Assembly: GCA_934271525.1 (NCBI GenBank)
Contig: CAKQRL010000010.1
Coordinates: 1 to 64,000, forward strand
Origin: an uncultured Rhodocyclaceae bacterium
GTDB lineage: Bacteria > Pseudomonadota > Gammaproteobacteria > Burkholderiales > Rhodocyclaceae
DNA length: 64,000 nucleotides
Reading direction: 5' to 3'
Shown here: piece by piece, positions 40,675-49,261 of the stretch
How the letters are laid out: each line of letters begins with the position of its first letter
Numbering within the stretch: the stretch's first letter is position 1
Position numbers and translations under genes: made by a program
Notes under the pieces: generated by a model
Databases searched by the model: none
What the model was told of the DNA's origin: nothing
The model's input: the letters and a program-made list of their open reading frames with translations, nothing else

Positions 40675-41781
40675 ATGAAAAATCTGATTTTGGCAGGCGC
40701 GGGTTTTGCAAACCTTTATGTATTAAAGGCTTTGGTGAAATCGCCGTGGCCGGATTTAAAGGTTTTTTTAATCAACCGCTCGCATTTGCAAACCCACGCG
40801 GGAATGTTGACGCATTGGATGTGCGGCAACGCGCCATTGGAGTCGTGCTCCATCAACGTTCAAAAACTTGCCCAAAAAGCTGGTGCGGAGTTTATTGAAG
40901 ACGATATTTGCGGCATAGACTTGGCGTGCCGCTCTGTTGCTTTAAAAAGCGGGCAAAAATTGGATTATGACGTGGCTTCCTTGGCGCTTGGCGGACAGAT
41001 TGATAGCCTTTATTTAGAAAGTGAAGCCTACCGCTTAATTCCGGTTCGGCCATTGCTGGACTTTGCCAAAGCGTGGGAAGAGATGATTACTTCTGCCGCG
41101 CGCCTTGACAAAATCCGCGTGGCAATTTTGGGGGGCGGTGCCGCAGGCGTGGAGTTGGCGCTCATTACGCATTGGCGCTTAACGCGCATGGTTGATGCCA
41201 GACATGTGAAAATCACGCTGATTGCAGGTGATGGCTTGTTGCCGTTTTTTTCCAAAGATGCGCGGCATTTGGCGCAAGATATGTTGGCAGAGCGGCGCAT
41301 TCAAATTGTTTCAGGCAAAGCCTACGCGGGCAAAAACGGGCTGATTTTGGGCGAAGGCGAATTGTTGCCCGTTGATTTTGTTTTGGTGGCAACCTCTGTT
41401 CAACCGCAAGGCTGGTTTCGGGAAACGGGCTTGGCACTTTGCGATGAAGGTTTTTTTGCTGTGCAAAAAACGCAACAATCCACCACCAACCGTGCGATTT
41501 TTGCCACAGGCGATTGCGCAACACGCATGGATATTGCGCACGAGCGGGCGCTTTCTTATGCTATTGCCGCCGCGCCAGCAGTGAATCAAAATATTTTTCG
41601 GCAATTGCGCGGCAGAACCTTGTTGGATGTGCCACTGCCGCGCCGCACTTTGTCTATTTTAAATACGGGGCCCAAAGTGGCGCTGATGAATTACGGCGCT
41701 TTCACCGCCGCAGGTTATTGGAACTGGCGCTGGAAATCTTGGCGAGACAAGCGCTTCATCAAGCAGTTTTTGGAAGAATAA
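40675..41781 (+). CDS. FAD-dependent NAD(P)H oxidoreductase, NDH-2-like
   Basis: This 368-aa flavoprotein has an N-terminal FAD-binding GxGxxN-like motif (LAGAGFANLYVL), an NAD(P)-binding VAILGGGAAGVELAL near residue 146 and the second FAD motif IFATGDCATR. It lacks redox cysteines, so it is of the type-II NADH dehydrogenase class. It resembles the oxidoreductase domain sometimes fused to selenophosphate synthase. A C-terminal W/R-rich stretch (YWNWRWKSWRDK) could contact the membrane. The electron acceptor is unknown. Confidence 0.75.
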   Translation: MKNLILAGAGFANLYVLKALVKSPWPDLKVFLINRSHLQTHAGMLTHWMCGNAPLESCSINVQKLAQKAGAEFIEDDICGIDLACRSVALKSGQKLDYDVASLALGGQIDSLYLESEAYRLIPVRPLLDFAKAWEEMITSAARLDKIRVAILGGGAAGVELALITHWRLTRMVDARHVKITLIAGDGLLPFFSKDARHLAQDMLAERRIQIVSGKAYAGKNGLILGEGELLPVDFVLVATSVQPQGWFRETGLALCDEGFFAVQKTQQSTTNRAIFATGDCATRMDIAHERALSYAIAAAPAVNQNIFRQLRGRTLLDVPLPRRTLSILNTGPKVALMNYGAFTAAGYWNWRWKSWRDKRFIKQFLEE

Positions 41782-41784
41782 AGT

Positions 41785-41842
41785 TTTTTCCACGGTAAAC
41801 TTTTAAAAAATTCAAAAAAAACAAAGGTTCACCGTGGAAAAT
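41785..41842. terminator. Inverted ccgtgg element between convergent genes
   Basis: TTCCACGGTAAAC faces GTTCACCGTGGAAAA across an A/T loop between the oxidoreductase and the broken aldo-keto reductase; it can serve both strands. Confidence 0.75.
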
Positions 41843-41849
41843 TGCTGTT

Positions 41850-42829
41850 TTAGGATTGAAAAAAATCCAAGAAAAAATCGGTGATTTTGGAATCAAACCA
41901 GCGATACATATCAACGGCGCGGTCTAATGAATAAAGCGCTTTTTTGTCATCTGAATCAAGCGCAAAGTCAAACACCGCAATGTTTTCACGCATGCGTTCA
42001 ATATGTGTGTTTTTGGGCAACACCACAATATTTTCTTCAATCAAAAAACGCAGTGCCACTTGTGCGCTTGTTTTGCCGTGTTTTTGGGCGATTTTCACCA
42101 AAATGTCGTTTTTTAAAAGGTCTTTTGCGCCTTTGGCAAATGGGCTCCAGGCGCAAAGTTGGTGTTGCTTGCTTGCATTTTGGCTCGCAGCGCGCGTTGT
42201 TGGTTGAATACGTGCGTTTCCATTTGGTTGACTGCGGGCAACACTTTGCAGTTTTTAAGAAAACCTTCAAATAATTCCGGCGTGAAGTTGGAAAGCCCCA
42301 ATGATTTGATTTTGCCCGCTTTTTGTGCGAGCTCCATTGCGCGATACATAGCGATGTGCTCTGCGTAAGCTTTGTGGATGAGCATCAAATCCACATAATC
42401 CACGTTTAAACGTGAAAGCGAAGCATCAATTGCCCGCGATGCTTCATCAAATGTCATATTGCTTGAAAGTTTTGTGGTGATAAAAAGCTTAGAACGCGCA
42501 ATAGCGCTTACTTTCACAGCTTTGCCAATCGCCGCTTCATTGCCATACATTTGCGGCGCTGTGTCAATGTGGCGATAACCCACCGACAAAGCCTCTTCCA
42601 CGGCTTTTTGGCATTTTGAGCCGCGAATCAACCACGTGCCAAAACCAACCATCGGCATTGTGTTGCCATCGTTTAAAGTGATTGTTTTAACAGCATTTGC
42701 CGAGTTTGCCGTTTTTGTTGACGATTCTGATGGTATTGTTGTGGCAAGGCTTTGAGCCAACAAAGGTGAACCCGCCATTGTTGCCACGCCTAAAACGGCG
42801 GTATTTTTGATGAATGCTCGACGTTGCAT
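41850..42829 (-). pseudogene. Tat-exported aldo/keto reductase, broken by a one-base frameshift
   Basis: The N-terminal part (MQRRAFIKNTAVLGVATMAG, a twin-arginine signal) and most of the barrel (HIDTAPQMYGNE, FITTKLSSNM, LMLIHKAYA) run in one frame to 42113. The C-terminal part (KIAQKHGKTSAQVALRFLIE) runs in another. Adding one base at about 42149 would restore the usual FAPWSPFAKGAKDLL reading through CCTGGAGCCCA. It is therefore a single-base deletion or a sequencing error. It is paralogous to the intact gene at 21764. Confidence 0.82.
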
Positions 42830-42866
42830 TTTTTAACCTTTTATAAAAAATCTACAATATTTTGCG

Positions 42867-42935
42867 ATTTTCCACGGTGAACGGGAATTTTTTTTGATTT
42901 TTTTCAAAAAAAATTGCCGTTTACCGTGGATTTTT
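42867..42935. terminator. Inverted ccgtgg element, probable terminator of fbp
   Basis: TTCCACGGTGAACGG faces CCGTTTACCGTGGATTTTT across a long T/A loop with extended pairing; the right arm reaches the fbp stop. Confidence 0.75.
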
Positions 42936-43887
42936 ATGCTTTAAAAAGTGTTTCAATGTATTGAACTTCGTTTTTGGCGCCGAGAATAACGGATACGCGT
43001 TGGTGCAGTTTTTGCGGAACAATCTCCAAAATGGCTTGGTTGCCAGTTGTTGCCAAACCGCCCGCTTGTGTGATTAAAAAACTCATCGGATTGGCTTCAT
43101 AAAGCAGACGCAGCCGCCCGCCTTTGTCTTTGTTTTTTTCGTCAATGGGATACAAAAAAACCCCGCCGCGATGCAACACGCGGTGAATGTCTGCCACCAT
43201 TGCCGCAACCCAGCGCATATTAAAATCCTTGCCGCGCGCGCTTGTTTTGCCTGCCAATAATTCGGCAATATAGCGCGCAATTGGCGGCAACCAAAAGCGT
43301 TGGTTGGAAGCGTTGATGGCAAATTCTTGGGTTTCTGACGCAATTTGGATTTTTTCAGTGATTAAAACAAAATTGTTGGAATCGGAATCCAATAAAAAAA
43401 TATCCGTGCCGCAGCCCAAACTCAATGCCATTTCCGTTGCCGCGCTGTATAAAACATAGCCCGCGGCGATTTGGTTTTTGCCTTGTTGCAAAAAACCGTT
43501 AGGGTTGTCCGCTGGCAAAATGGAAAAAATCGTGCCAACAGGCGCGTTGATATCAATGTTGGAAGAACCATCCAACGGGTCAAAAAGCAACAAAAACGGC
43601 GCATCGGGCGTGATTTCTATGGGTGATTCCATTTCTTCTGATGCAATTGCCCGCACAAAAGGGCAATTTTGAAAGGCATTGATGAATAGTTCGTTGCTCA
43701 ACACGTCCAATTTTTTTTGTTCTTCGCCTTGCACATTGATGTGGTTTGCCGCACCCAAAATGTTGTTGAGTGCGCCGCGGCGCAATAATTGCGCAATTTC
43801 TTGAGTCACTTCGGCAATTTTTAAAATCACGTTGCTGAGATTTTCAGGCGTTTTGTGTGCGGCAAAATAGTTGGGCAAAGTTTGCAT
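42934..43887 (-). CDS. fbp: Fructose-1,6-bisphosphatase, class I
   Basis: This gluconeogenic phosphatase has 317 aa. Metal-binding and catalytic segments are AIASEEME, LLFDPLDGSSNIDINAPVGTIFSI and the later VAAMVADIHRVLHRGGVFLYP with GGRLRLLYEANPMSFLI. The normal length and AAAGGAAA before the ATG support the call. Confidence 0.95.
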   Translation of the reverse strand: MQTLPNYFAAHKTPENLSNVILKIAEVTQEIAQLLRRGALNNILGAANHINVQGEEQKKLDVLSNELFINAFQNCPFVRAIASEEMESPIEITPDAPFLLLFDPLDGSSNIDINAPVGTIFSILPADNPNGFLQQGKNQIAAGYVLYSAATEMALSLGCGTDIFLLDSDSNNFVLITEKIQIASETQEFAINASNQRFWLPPIARYIAELLAGKTSARGKDFNMRWVAAMVADIHRVLHRGGVFLYPIDEKNKDKGGRLRLLYEANPMSFLITQAGGLATTGNQAILEIVPQKLHQRVSVILGAKNEVQYIETLFKA

Positions 43888-43909
43888 AAACGTTTCCTTT
43901 TAAAGATTT

Positions 43910-44704
43910 TTAAAGATTTTGAAAATCAAAAAGCGCATTATCCGCCAAATGCGAAGGCACCACATTTTGCAAGGCGTGAAAAACCGCCTCGGTTCTGCCC
44001 GGGAATTTTTTGTCCCACTCTGCCATCATCTCGCGGATTTTTTGGCGCTGCAAATTGGGCTGCGAACCGCACAAATTGCACGGAATAATTGGAAACTGCA
44101 TGCCTTTGGCAAAACGCGCAATATCGTTTTCAGCGCAATAAGCCAGCGGGCGAATAACAATTAAAGCGCCATCGTCCGTTTTGAGTTTGGGTGGCATTGC
44201 CTTTAATTTGCCGCCAAAAAAGGCGTTCAAAAAAAGTGTGTGCACAATGTCATCGCGATGGTGCCCGAGCGCAATTTTATTAGCGCCAAGTTCTTTTGCT
44301 GTTTTATAAATAATGCCGCGCCGCAGGCGCGAACATAAGGAACAAGTTGTTTTGCCTTCGGGAATTTTTTCTGTGACGATGGAAAAAGTATCCGCATTGG
44401 CAATATGAAAAGGCACGCCGAGTTTTTTGAAATGCGCGGGCAAAATCTCTTTTGGAAAATTCGGCTGTTTTTGGTCCAAGTTCATCGCGATGATTTGAAA
44501 TTGAATGGGCGCGCGCTTTTGCAAGATTAAAAGCAAGTGCAAAAGTGTCATAGAATCTTTGCCGCCTGAGACGCAAACCAAAACGGTATCGCCGTTTTGA
44601 ATCATTTGGTAATCGGCAATGGCGCGCCCAGTTTTGCCGATTAAAATTTTTTCCAACTTTTGCAAATTGTTGGATGGCGGCAGAATGATTTGAATATTTT
44701 CCAC
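43910..44704 (-). CDS. ttcA: tRNA 2-thiocytidine(32) synthetase TtcA
   Basis: This 264-aa ATP-dependent enzyme thiolates C32 of some tRNAs. It has the PP-loop VSGGKDSMTLL, iron-sulfur cysteines in TTCSLCSRLRRG and a later IIPCNLCGSQ. No ATG gives a suitable N-terminus; the GTG at 44704 lies inside a ccgtgg element (ACCGTGGAAAAT read as V/M-E-N). No clear ribosome site precedes it. Confidence 0.92.
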   Translation of the reverse strand: MENIQIILPPSNNLQKLEKILIGKTGRAIADYQMIQNGDTVLVCVSGGKDSMTLLHLLLILQKRAPIQFQIIAMNLDQKQPNFPKEILPAHFKKLGVPFHIANADTFSIVTEKIPEGKTTCSLCSRLRRGIIYKTAKELGANKIALGHHRDDIVHTLFLNAFFGGKLKAMPPKLKTDDGALIVIRPLAYCAENDIARFAKGMQFPIIPCNLCGSQPNLQRQKIREMMAEWDKKFPGRTEAVFHALQNVVPSHLADNALFDFQNL

Positions 44705-44711
44705 GGTAAAC
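44696..44711 (-). repeat. Single ccgtgg element containing the ttcA start
   Basis: ATTTTCCACGGTAAACG on the plus strand; the GTG of the minus-strand copy is the only sensible ttcA start. Confidence 0.6.
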
Positions 44712-44734
44712 GTTTGTTTTTTTTGAAAAAGGTT

Positions 44735-45481
44735 TTAAACGGGATTGGGTAAATCAACAAACACGCATTCCACGGGAAATTCTTTTGCAAGGTGTTGGGC
44801 TAATGCTTGAATGCCGTAGCGCTCTGATGCGTGATGGCCGATGGCAAAATAATACAACCCCAATTCTTTGGCCTCGTGCGTGGTTTTTTCAGAGACTTCG
44901 CCGGATAAAAAAGCATCCACGCCAAGTGCCGCGGCATCGTTCAAATAATTTTGCGCTGCGCCGCTGCACCAAGCGATTTTGCGAATTTGGCCGCTTTTGT
45001 TTTTTCCTAAAACCAAAGGCGCGCGGTTTAATTGTTGGGTTAAAAAATCGGTGAAATCGGCAACACTTTGTGGCTTGGTTTGACCGTAAAAAAGCAAATG
45101 GTGTGTTTCATCTTGCCCCAAAATTTCAAAATTCAAATGTTGGGCAAGCTGCACGTTGTTGCCGAAAACTTCGTGCGCATCAAGCGGCAAATGGTAAGCG
45201 ATAAGGTTGATATTGTGCGTTAATAATTTTTTTAAGCGTTCTTTTTTAAAACCAAGCACCGATGGATTTTCGCCTTTCCAAAAATAGCCGTGGTGAACCA
45301 AAATGGTGTCGGCTTGTTGGCTAATGGCTTCATCAATTAAGGCAAGAGAAGCGCTAACGCCTGCCACAATTTTAAAAATTTCAGATGAACCTTCCACTTG
45401 CAAGCCGTTTGGGCAGTAATCTGTAAATTTTTTTGCCGTTAAGAGTTGATCCAAATATTGCACAAGTGCATGGCGATTCAT
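44735..45481 (-). CDS. NIF3/DUF34-family protein
   Basis: This 248-aa member of the widespread NIF3 (YbgI) family has metal-binding residues in DTILVHHGYFW, LIAYHLPLDAH and the C-terminal AIGHHASERYG. The family has been linked to GTP cyclohydrolase-like activity and metal handling, but the role is unsettled. The ATG at 45481 matches the family start (MNRHALVQYLDQLL); a more upstream ATG at 45493 is possible. It is divergent from the HtrA-like gene with only 13 bp between. Confidence 0.85.
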   Translation of the reverse strand: MNRHALVQYLDQLLTAKKFTDYCPNGLQVEGSSEIFKIVAGVSASLALIDEAISQQADTILVHHGYFWKGENPSVLGFKKERLKKLLTHNINLIAYHLPLDAHEVFGNNVQLAQHLNFEILGQDETHHLLFYGQTKPQSVADFTDFLTQQLNRAPLVLGKNKSGQIRKIAWCSGAAQNYLNDAAALGVDAFLSGEVSEKTTHEAKELGLYYFAIGHHASERYGIQALAQHLAKEFPVECVFVDLPNPV

Positions 45482-45494
45482 ACAATTCCCCATT

Positions 45495-46619
45495 ATGAAA
45501 AAGTTATGGTTGGTGTTTTCTCAATCGGTCACGGTGTTGTTGGCAATCTTGTGGTTGGGCGATGGCCGCTTGCCGCAATGGTTGCACGTGGTTTATTTGA
45601 AAGAAGTGCCCGCTAGTATACCAGCGCCTGTGAGCTACCGCGATGCCATTGCCCGCGCCGCGCCTTCGGTGGTGCATATTTACGCGGGCGCAGGTGAATC
45701 GGCAGCGGATAATGTGTTGTCGTATTTTTTTCGTCCAGCGCGTCGCCAAGAAACCTTGGGTGTGGGTTCAGGCGTTATCGTTAGCCCTGATGGTTATGTT
45801 TTAACGAATAACCACGTGATTGCGGGTGATCGGGTTTTTCAAGTGTTGTTATCAGATGGGCGGCGTTTTCCTGCGCGCTTTGTGGGCACAGACCCTGAAT
45901 CGGATTTGGCTGTTTTAAAAATAGAAAGTTCCGATGTTGGCTTATTGCCCACAATGGCACTTGCCAAGCGCGAAAGTCTTGCCGTGGGGGATGTGGTTTT
46001 TGCCATTGGCAATCCTTATGGTTTTAGCCAAAGTGTAACTTCTGGAATCATTTCTGCATTAGACCGCACGTTTTTTCCTTTGAGCCCAGTGGATGAATTT
46101 ATACAAACCGATGTGGTGGTCAACCCGGGCAATTCGGGCGGAGCGCTTATCAACGCGCACGGCGCGCTCATAGGCATTATCAATGCCATTTATTCCAACG
46201 ATGGCAATTCCAAAGGCATTACCTTTGCCATTCCCATTGACCGCGCGCGAGAAACAATGACGCAACTAATTGAAAAGGGCAGGGTGGATCGCGGCTGGAT
46301 TGGCGCTTGGTTTCGTGAAGTGGAAGGGCGTGTGGCAAAGGCTTTTCATCTTAAAAATGCCAAGGGCGTTTTAATTGCGGGTTTTGCGCCCGACTCGCCT
46401 GCCGCAAAAGCAGGCTTACAAAAGGGCGACATTGTGTTGGCGATCAATGCGCAAGAGATTAGCGATTTTCGTGCCGCCATTCGTGCGATTAAAAAAATTG
46501 AACCGGGCAATGTGGCAACGCTTAAAATTCAACGGGGTTTGGAAGAAATGACGCTAGAAGTAAAAGTAGCCAAACGCCCGCCACGCCGCCATTCTGCCCA
46601 CCCGCAAAAAAAAGAATGA
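45495..46619 (+). CDS. HtrA/DegS-like periplasmic serine protease
   Basis: This 374-aa protein has an N-terminal signal anchor (LVFSQSVTVLLAILWL). The S1C protease domain shows the catalytic triad as TNNHVIAG (His), ESDLAVLKIE (Asp) and NPGNSGGALI (Ser). One PDZ domain follows (residues ~265-355, GVLIAGFAPDSPAAKAGLQ). A single PDZ and a membrane anchor are the DegS layout. A site-2 protease (rseP) occurs later in the window, so a RseA/sigma-E cascade is possible but not shown here. Confidence 0.88.
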   Translation: MKKLWLVFSQSVTVLLAILWLGDGRLPQWLHVVYLKEVPASIPAPVSYRDAIARAAPSVVHIYAGAGESAADNVLSYFFRPARRQETLGVGSGVIVSPDGYVLTNNHVIAGDRVFQVLLSDGRRFPARFVGTDPESDLAVLKIESSDVGLLPTMALAKRESLAVGDVVFAIGNPYGFSQSVTSGIISALDRTFFPLSPVDEFIQTDVVVNPGNSGGALINAHGALIGIINAIYSNDGNSKGITFAIPIDRARETMTQLIEKGRVDRGWIGAWFREVEGRVAKAFHLKNAKGVLIAGFAPDSPAAKAGLQKGDIVLAINAQEISDFRAAIRAIKKIEPGNVATLKIQRGLEEMTLEVKVAKRPPRRHSAHPQKKE

Positions 46620-46678
46620 TTTTCCACGGTAAACCTTAAAAAATTTTCAAAATTTTTTAGGGTTTACCGTGGATTTTT
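46620..46678. terminator. Inverted ccgtgg element between convergent genes
   Basis: TTTCCACGGTAAACC faces GGTTTACCGTGGATTTTT with further pairing of the inner A/T bases; it separates the protease and TSUP genes. Confidence 0.8.
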
Positions 46679-46682
46679 AGTT

Positions 46683-47489
46683 TTAAAAAAACTCGGCGAG
46701 CATGCGAATCGCCAAAATCACCAAAAGCAAGGCAAAAATTTGTTTGATGCGCTTAATTGGCCATTTTTGCGTGCAAAGTGCGCCCAAAGGCGCTGTCAAA
46801 TGGCTGGCGATTAAAAGCACAATTAAAGCAGGCACATAAACATAACCCCATTCCCAAGCGCTTGTTGATTCCGCCCAACCGTTATAAACGTAACCCAGCG
46901 TGCCGCCAAAAGCCACCGCCACGCCAATGGCAGAAGATGTGCCAATGGCTCGCTTAATCGGCACGCCGCAATAATGCAAAAAAGGCACAATGAGCGAACC
47001 ACCGCCAATAGAAACAATGGCAGACAATGCACCGATAAAACCACCCGCCAAGCCTTGCCAAATCGGGCGTGGAATTGAACCACGAGGCTCGGCGTTTAAA
47101 TTCATAACCATATTGGCGGCGGTAAAAACCACAAAAGCGGTGTAAAAAATCGCCAAGGGTTGTGGCGGAATAATTTTTGCCAAAAAAGCCCCCAACCACG
47201 TGCCAAGCAAAACACCCACACCGATATTTTTAACAAGTTGCCATTCAATGTTATGAAAACGCTGATGCGCAATAGCGCTTGCCAAACTTGTAAAAATAAT
47301 AGTTGCCATTGAAGTGCCAAGCGCCATATGCATCAGGCGTTCAGTTTCAAAAAGGTTGGCGTTTGAAAATAAAACAACCAAAGACGGCACCAACACCAAA
47401 CCGCCGCCAATACCCAACAACCCTGCCATAAAACCAGTGAACAACCCCAAGCACAAAAAGGCGACCAACAAAAAAAAGGGAAAATCCAC
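46683..47489 (-). CDS. TSUP (TauE/SafE) family permease
   Basis: This inner-membrane protein has about eight helices. Family motifs are GFMAGLLGIGGGLVLVPSLVV in the first half and GGFIGALSAIVSIGGGSLIVPFL in the second, with GTSSAIGVAVAFGGTLGYV. TSUP members export or import sulfite, taurine, sulfoacetate and related anions; the substrate is unknown. The start is uncertain: the GTG at 47489 and a TTG at 47501 both lie in a ccgtgg element. It is followed (convergent) by the HtrA-like gene. Confidence 0.82.
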   Translation of the reverse strand: MDFPFFLLVAFLCLGLFTGFMAGLLGIGGGLVLVPSLVVLFSNANLFETERLMHMALGTSMATIIFTSLASAIAHQRFHNIEWQLVKNIGVGVLLGTWLGAFLAKIIPPQPLAIFYTAFVVFTAANMVMNLNAEPRGSIPRPIWQGLAGGFIGALSAIVSIGGGSLIVPFLHYCGVPIKRAIGTSSAIGVAVAFGGTLGYVYNGWAESTSAWEWGYVYVPALIVLLIASHLTAPLGALCTQKWPIKRIKQIFALLLVILAIRMLAEFF

Positions 47490-47496
47490 GGTCAAC
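47479..47496 (-). repeat. Single ccgtgg element overlapping the TSUP gene start
   Basis: GAAAATCCACGGTCAACGCC on the plus strand; on the minus strand it encodes the start region L-T-V-D-F. Confidence 0.55.
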
Positions 47497-47539
47497 GCCA
47501 AAATTTTTTAAAAAGTGGAAGAAAAAAGCAGGCTTTAAA

Positions 47540-47702
47540 AAAAGGGAACCCCCGCCAGTGCCGTTAAGGTCGGCATCCTGAACCTTTTTACAAAGGTGGT
47601 CGCTTCCCATTTCACCCCACGGGGAGAAAATTTAAGTCAGCAACCGATGCCAGATATCATTGGTTCAAGGAATCTATGACCTTTGACAAACACCGCAGGG
47701 GA
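47540..47702 (-). ncRNA. ssrS: 6S RNA
   Basis: The 160-nt space after zapA contains, on the minus strand, CCCCTGCGGTGTTTG at the 5' side and GGCACTGGCGGGGG at the 3' side, which pair as the closing stem. A central bubble region lies between, and TTCCCTTTTTTT is the end. Position directly downstream of zapA is the standard location in Beta- and Gammaproteobacteria. 6S RNA binds the sigma-70 holoenzyme in stationary phase. The ends are estimated. Confidence 0.88.
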
Positions 47703-47709
47703 AAACTGG

Positions 47710-48024
47710 TTAAACATCCAAAATTTCCTGCAACTTCGCTTGCATGCGTCCTATTTTACGCATTGTTTTTGAATCTGCAAGTGTTTTATTAAAAGAGCGT
47801 TCATCAATTTCATCCTTTAATGCCAAAAAATCGCTGGCAATCAAAATGGCGCTCAAAACAGCAATGCGTTCAGTGGTGGTTTTTGGCGCACCTGCTTGCA
47901 CGCTTTGCATGGTATCTGCCACCAACTTGACTGCTGCCAACAAGTCTTCACGAGAACCTTCGGGGTAAGACACGCCATAATCGTGCCCCATAATTTTGAC
48001 GTTTAGAATCGCATTTTTCGCCAT
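47710..48024 (-). CDS. zapA: Cell division protein ZapA
   Basis: This 104-aa protein stabilises the FtsZ ring. The N-terminal domain (LNVKIMGHDYGVSYPEGSRE) is followed by a long helix (ERIAVLSAILIASDFLALKDE) and a C-terminal coiled coil. It lies 3 bp after a small coiled-coil gene and just before ssrS, the usual order. Confidence 0.9.
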   Translation of the reverse strand: MAKNAILNVKIMGHDYGVSYPEGSREDLLAAVKLVADTMQSVQAGAPKTTTERIAVLSAILIASDFLALKDEIDERSFNKTLADSKTMRKIGRMQAKLQEILDV

Positions 48025-48027
48025 TTT

Positions 48028-48237
48028 TTACTCCCCTTTTTCCGTTGGCAGTTGTTTCAATAAGGCTTCTACACGTTCTTCGGCGCTTTTGATGGTTGCT
48101 TGTAACTCGTTGATTTTTTTATCTTTTTCATTAATGGCGAGTTTTAGCGTTTCATTTTTTTGGCGCAAGGTTTTGATACACGCAATGGCTTGGTCAATTT
48201 TGGCATCCAATTGCGCAAGGTCTTGTTCTTCATTCAT
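48028..48237 (-). CDS. Small coiled-coil protein, ZapB-like
   Basis: A 69-aa, almost entirely helical protein rich in K, E, Q and L with heptad spacing. The ATG at 48237 has AAGGAAA upstream. Small coiled-coil proteins (TIGR02449/ZapB-like) commonly precede zapA in Beta- and Gammaproteobacteria and are thought to act in division; that is by context here. Confidence 0.72.
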   Translation of the reverse strand: MNEEQDLAQLDAKIDQAIACIKTLRQKNETLKLAINEKDKKINELQATIKSAEERVEALLKQLPTEKGE

Positions 48238-48260
48238 AATTTTTCCTTTATTTTTTTGGC

Positions 48261-48281
48261 GTAAAATCAAATATATTTTAC
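48261..48281. promoter_or_regulatory. Palindrome in the divergent promoter region
   Basis: GTAAAAT and ATTTTAC form a perfect 7-bp dyad with a 7-bp spacer between the divergent ZapB-like and DnaJ-like genes. In an A/T-rich spacer this could be chance or a shared operator/promoter. Confidence 0.25.
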
Positions 48282-48292
48282 AAAAAATTCTT

Positions 48293-49261
48293 ATGGTTGA
48301 AGAAGAAAATAATCCTTTTGCCGTTTTGGGGTTGGAGGCTAACGCCACACTAGATACTATCAAAAGCGCTTACCGCCGCTTGGCAATGCGTTGGCACCCC
48401 GACCGCAACCCCGACCCATCGGCGGCTGCCCATTTTCAAATGGTGCAAGCGGCTTATGAATTACTTTCGGCGCAATTCCAAAACACGCCAGCCAACAAAA
48501 AACGCAATATTCACCAAAGCCTGCATTTGAGCTTGTTGGAAGCCTATTTTGGCACGGCAAAGGAAATTACAGTTACCCGCCGCCTGCCGTGTGAAAAATG
48601 CCAAGGTAGTGGAAAATCTCCAATAGAATGCCACGCTTTTTGCAAAAATTGCTTGGGCTCGGGCAGAATTTTAAAAGACGGCAAACTTGCCGCCTGCCCA
48701 AATTGCAATGGCAAAGGTTTGATTTCATCTTCTGTTTGCCCAAACTGCTTGGGTTCGGGCAAGGTTGAAAAAGATGTGGTTTTGGTTGTGAATGTTCCTG
48801 GCGGCGTTTTAACAGGCGATGAATTGCGTTTAACAGGGCAGGGCGAAGCGGCAGAATCGGAGTCGGAAGTGTCGGGCGACTTGTATTTGAACGTGGTTGT
48901 GCAAACGGATGAATTTTTAAGTTTAGAAAACCGAGATTTGCATTGCGCCGTGCCGTTATCTTTATTTGATTTTATGTTGGGCGTCAAAATTAAATTGCCA
49001 TTTTTGGATGGCATTTTAAATGTTGACATTGCGCCGATGACTAGGGAATTAAAAATTGCAGAACGTGGTTTTCCCGCAGGTAAAAAAGCGGATAATCAAA
49101 AAGCAGGCGATTTGTATTTGCATTTTTCCGTTGTTTTTCCAGAAGGTTTGGATGAAAAAACGGCAAAATCTTTAAAACGCATCGCCAAAACCTTGGATAC
49201 ACCAGCGGAAATTGCAAAATGGTTGGATGATTTTGCTCAGCATTGTAAAAATCCACGGTAA
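48293..49261 (+). CDS. DnaJ-like co-chaperone with zinc-finger domain
   Basis: This 322-aa protein has a J domain at residues ~8-60 with the HPD tripeptide in MRWHPDRNPD. Four CxxCxGxG repeats (CEKCQGSG, CKNCLGSG, CPNCNGKG, CPNCLGSG) bind two zincs. The C-terminal substrate-binding domain follows (DLYLNVVVQTDEFL, LPFLDGIL). The Gly/Phe linker of true DnaJ is missing, so it is probably a specialised Hsp70 partner rather than the main DnaJ. The ATG at 48293 was chosen over a longer frame lacking similarity. The C-terminal NPR and the stop come from a ccgtgg element. Confidence 0.85.
   Translation: MVEEENNPFAVLGLEANATLDTIKSAYRRLAMRWHPDRNPDPSAAAHFQMVQAAYELLSAQFQNTPANKKRNIHQSLHLSLLEAYFGTAKEITVTRRLPCEKCQGSGKSPIECHAFCKNCLGSGRILKDGKLAACPNCNGKGLISSSVCPNCLGSGKVEKDVVLVVNVPGGVLTGDELRLTGQGEAAESESEVSGDLYLNVVVQTDEFLSLENRDLHCAVPLSLFDFMLGVKIKLPFLDGILNVDIAPMTRELKIAERGFPAGKKADNQKAGDLYLHFSVVFPEGLDEKTAKSLKRIAKTLDTPAEIAKWLDDFAQHCKNPR

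Noticed and set aside
47996..48292. N-terminal extension of the DnaJ-like gene across the ZapB-like gene
   Set aside because: The translation is a shadow of the minus-strand coiled-coil gene and has no J-domain similarity; the true start is ATG 48293.
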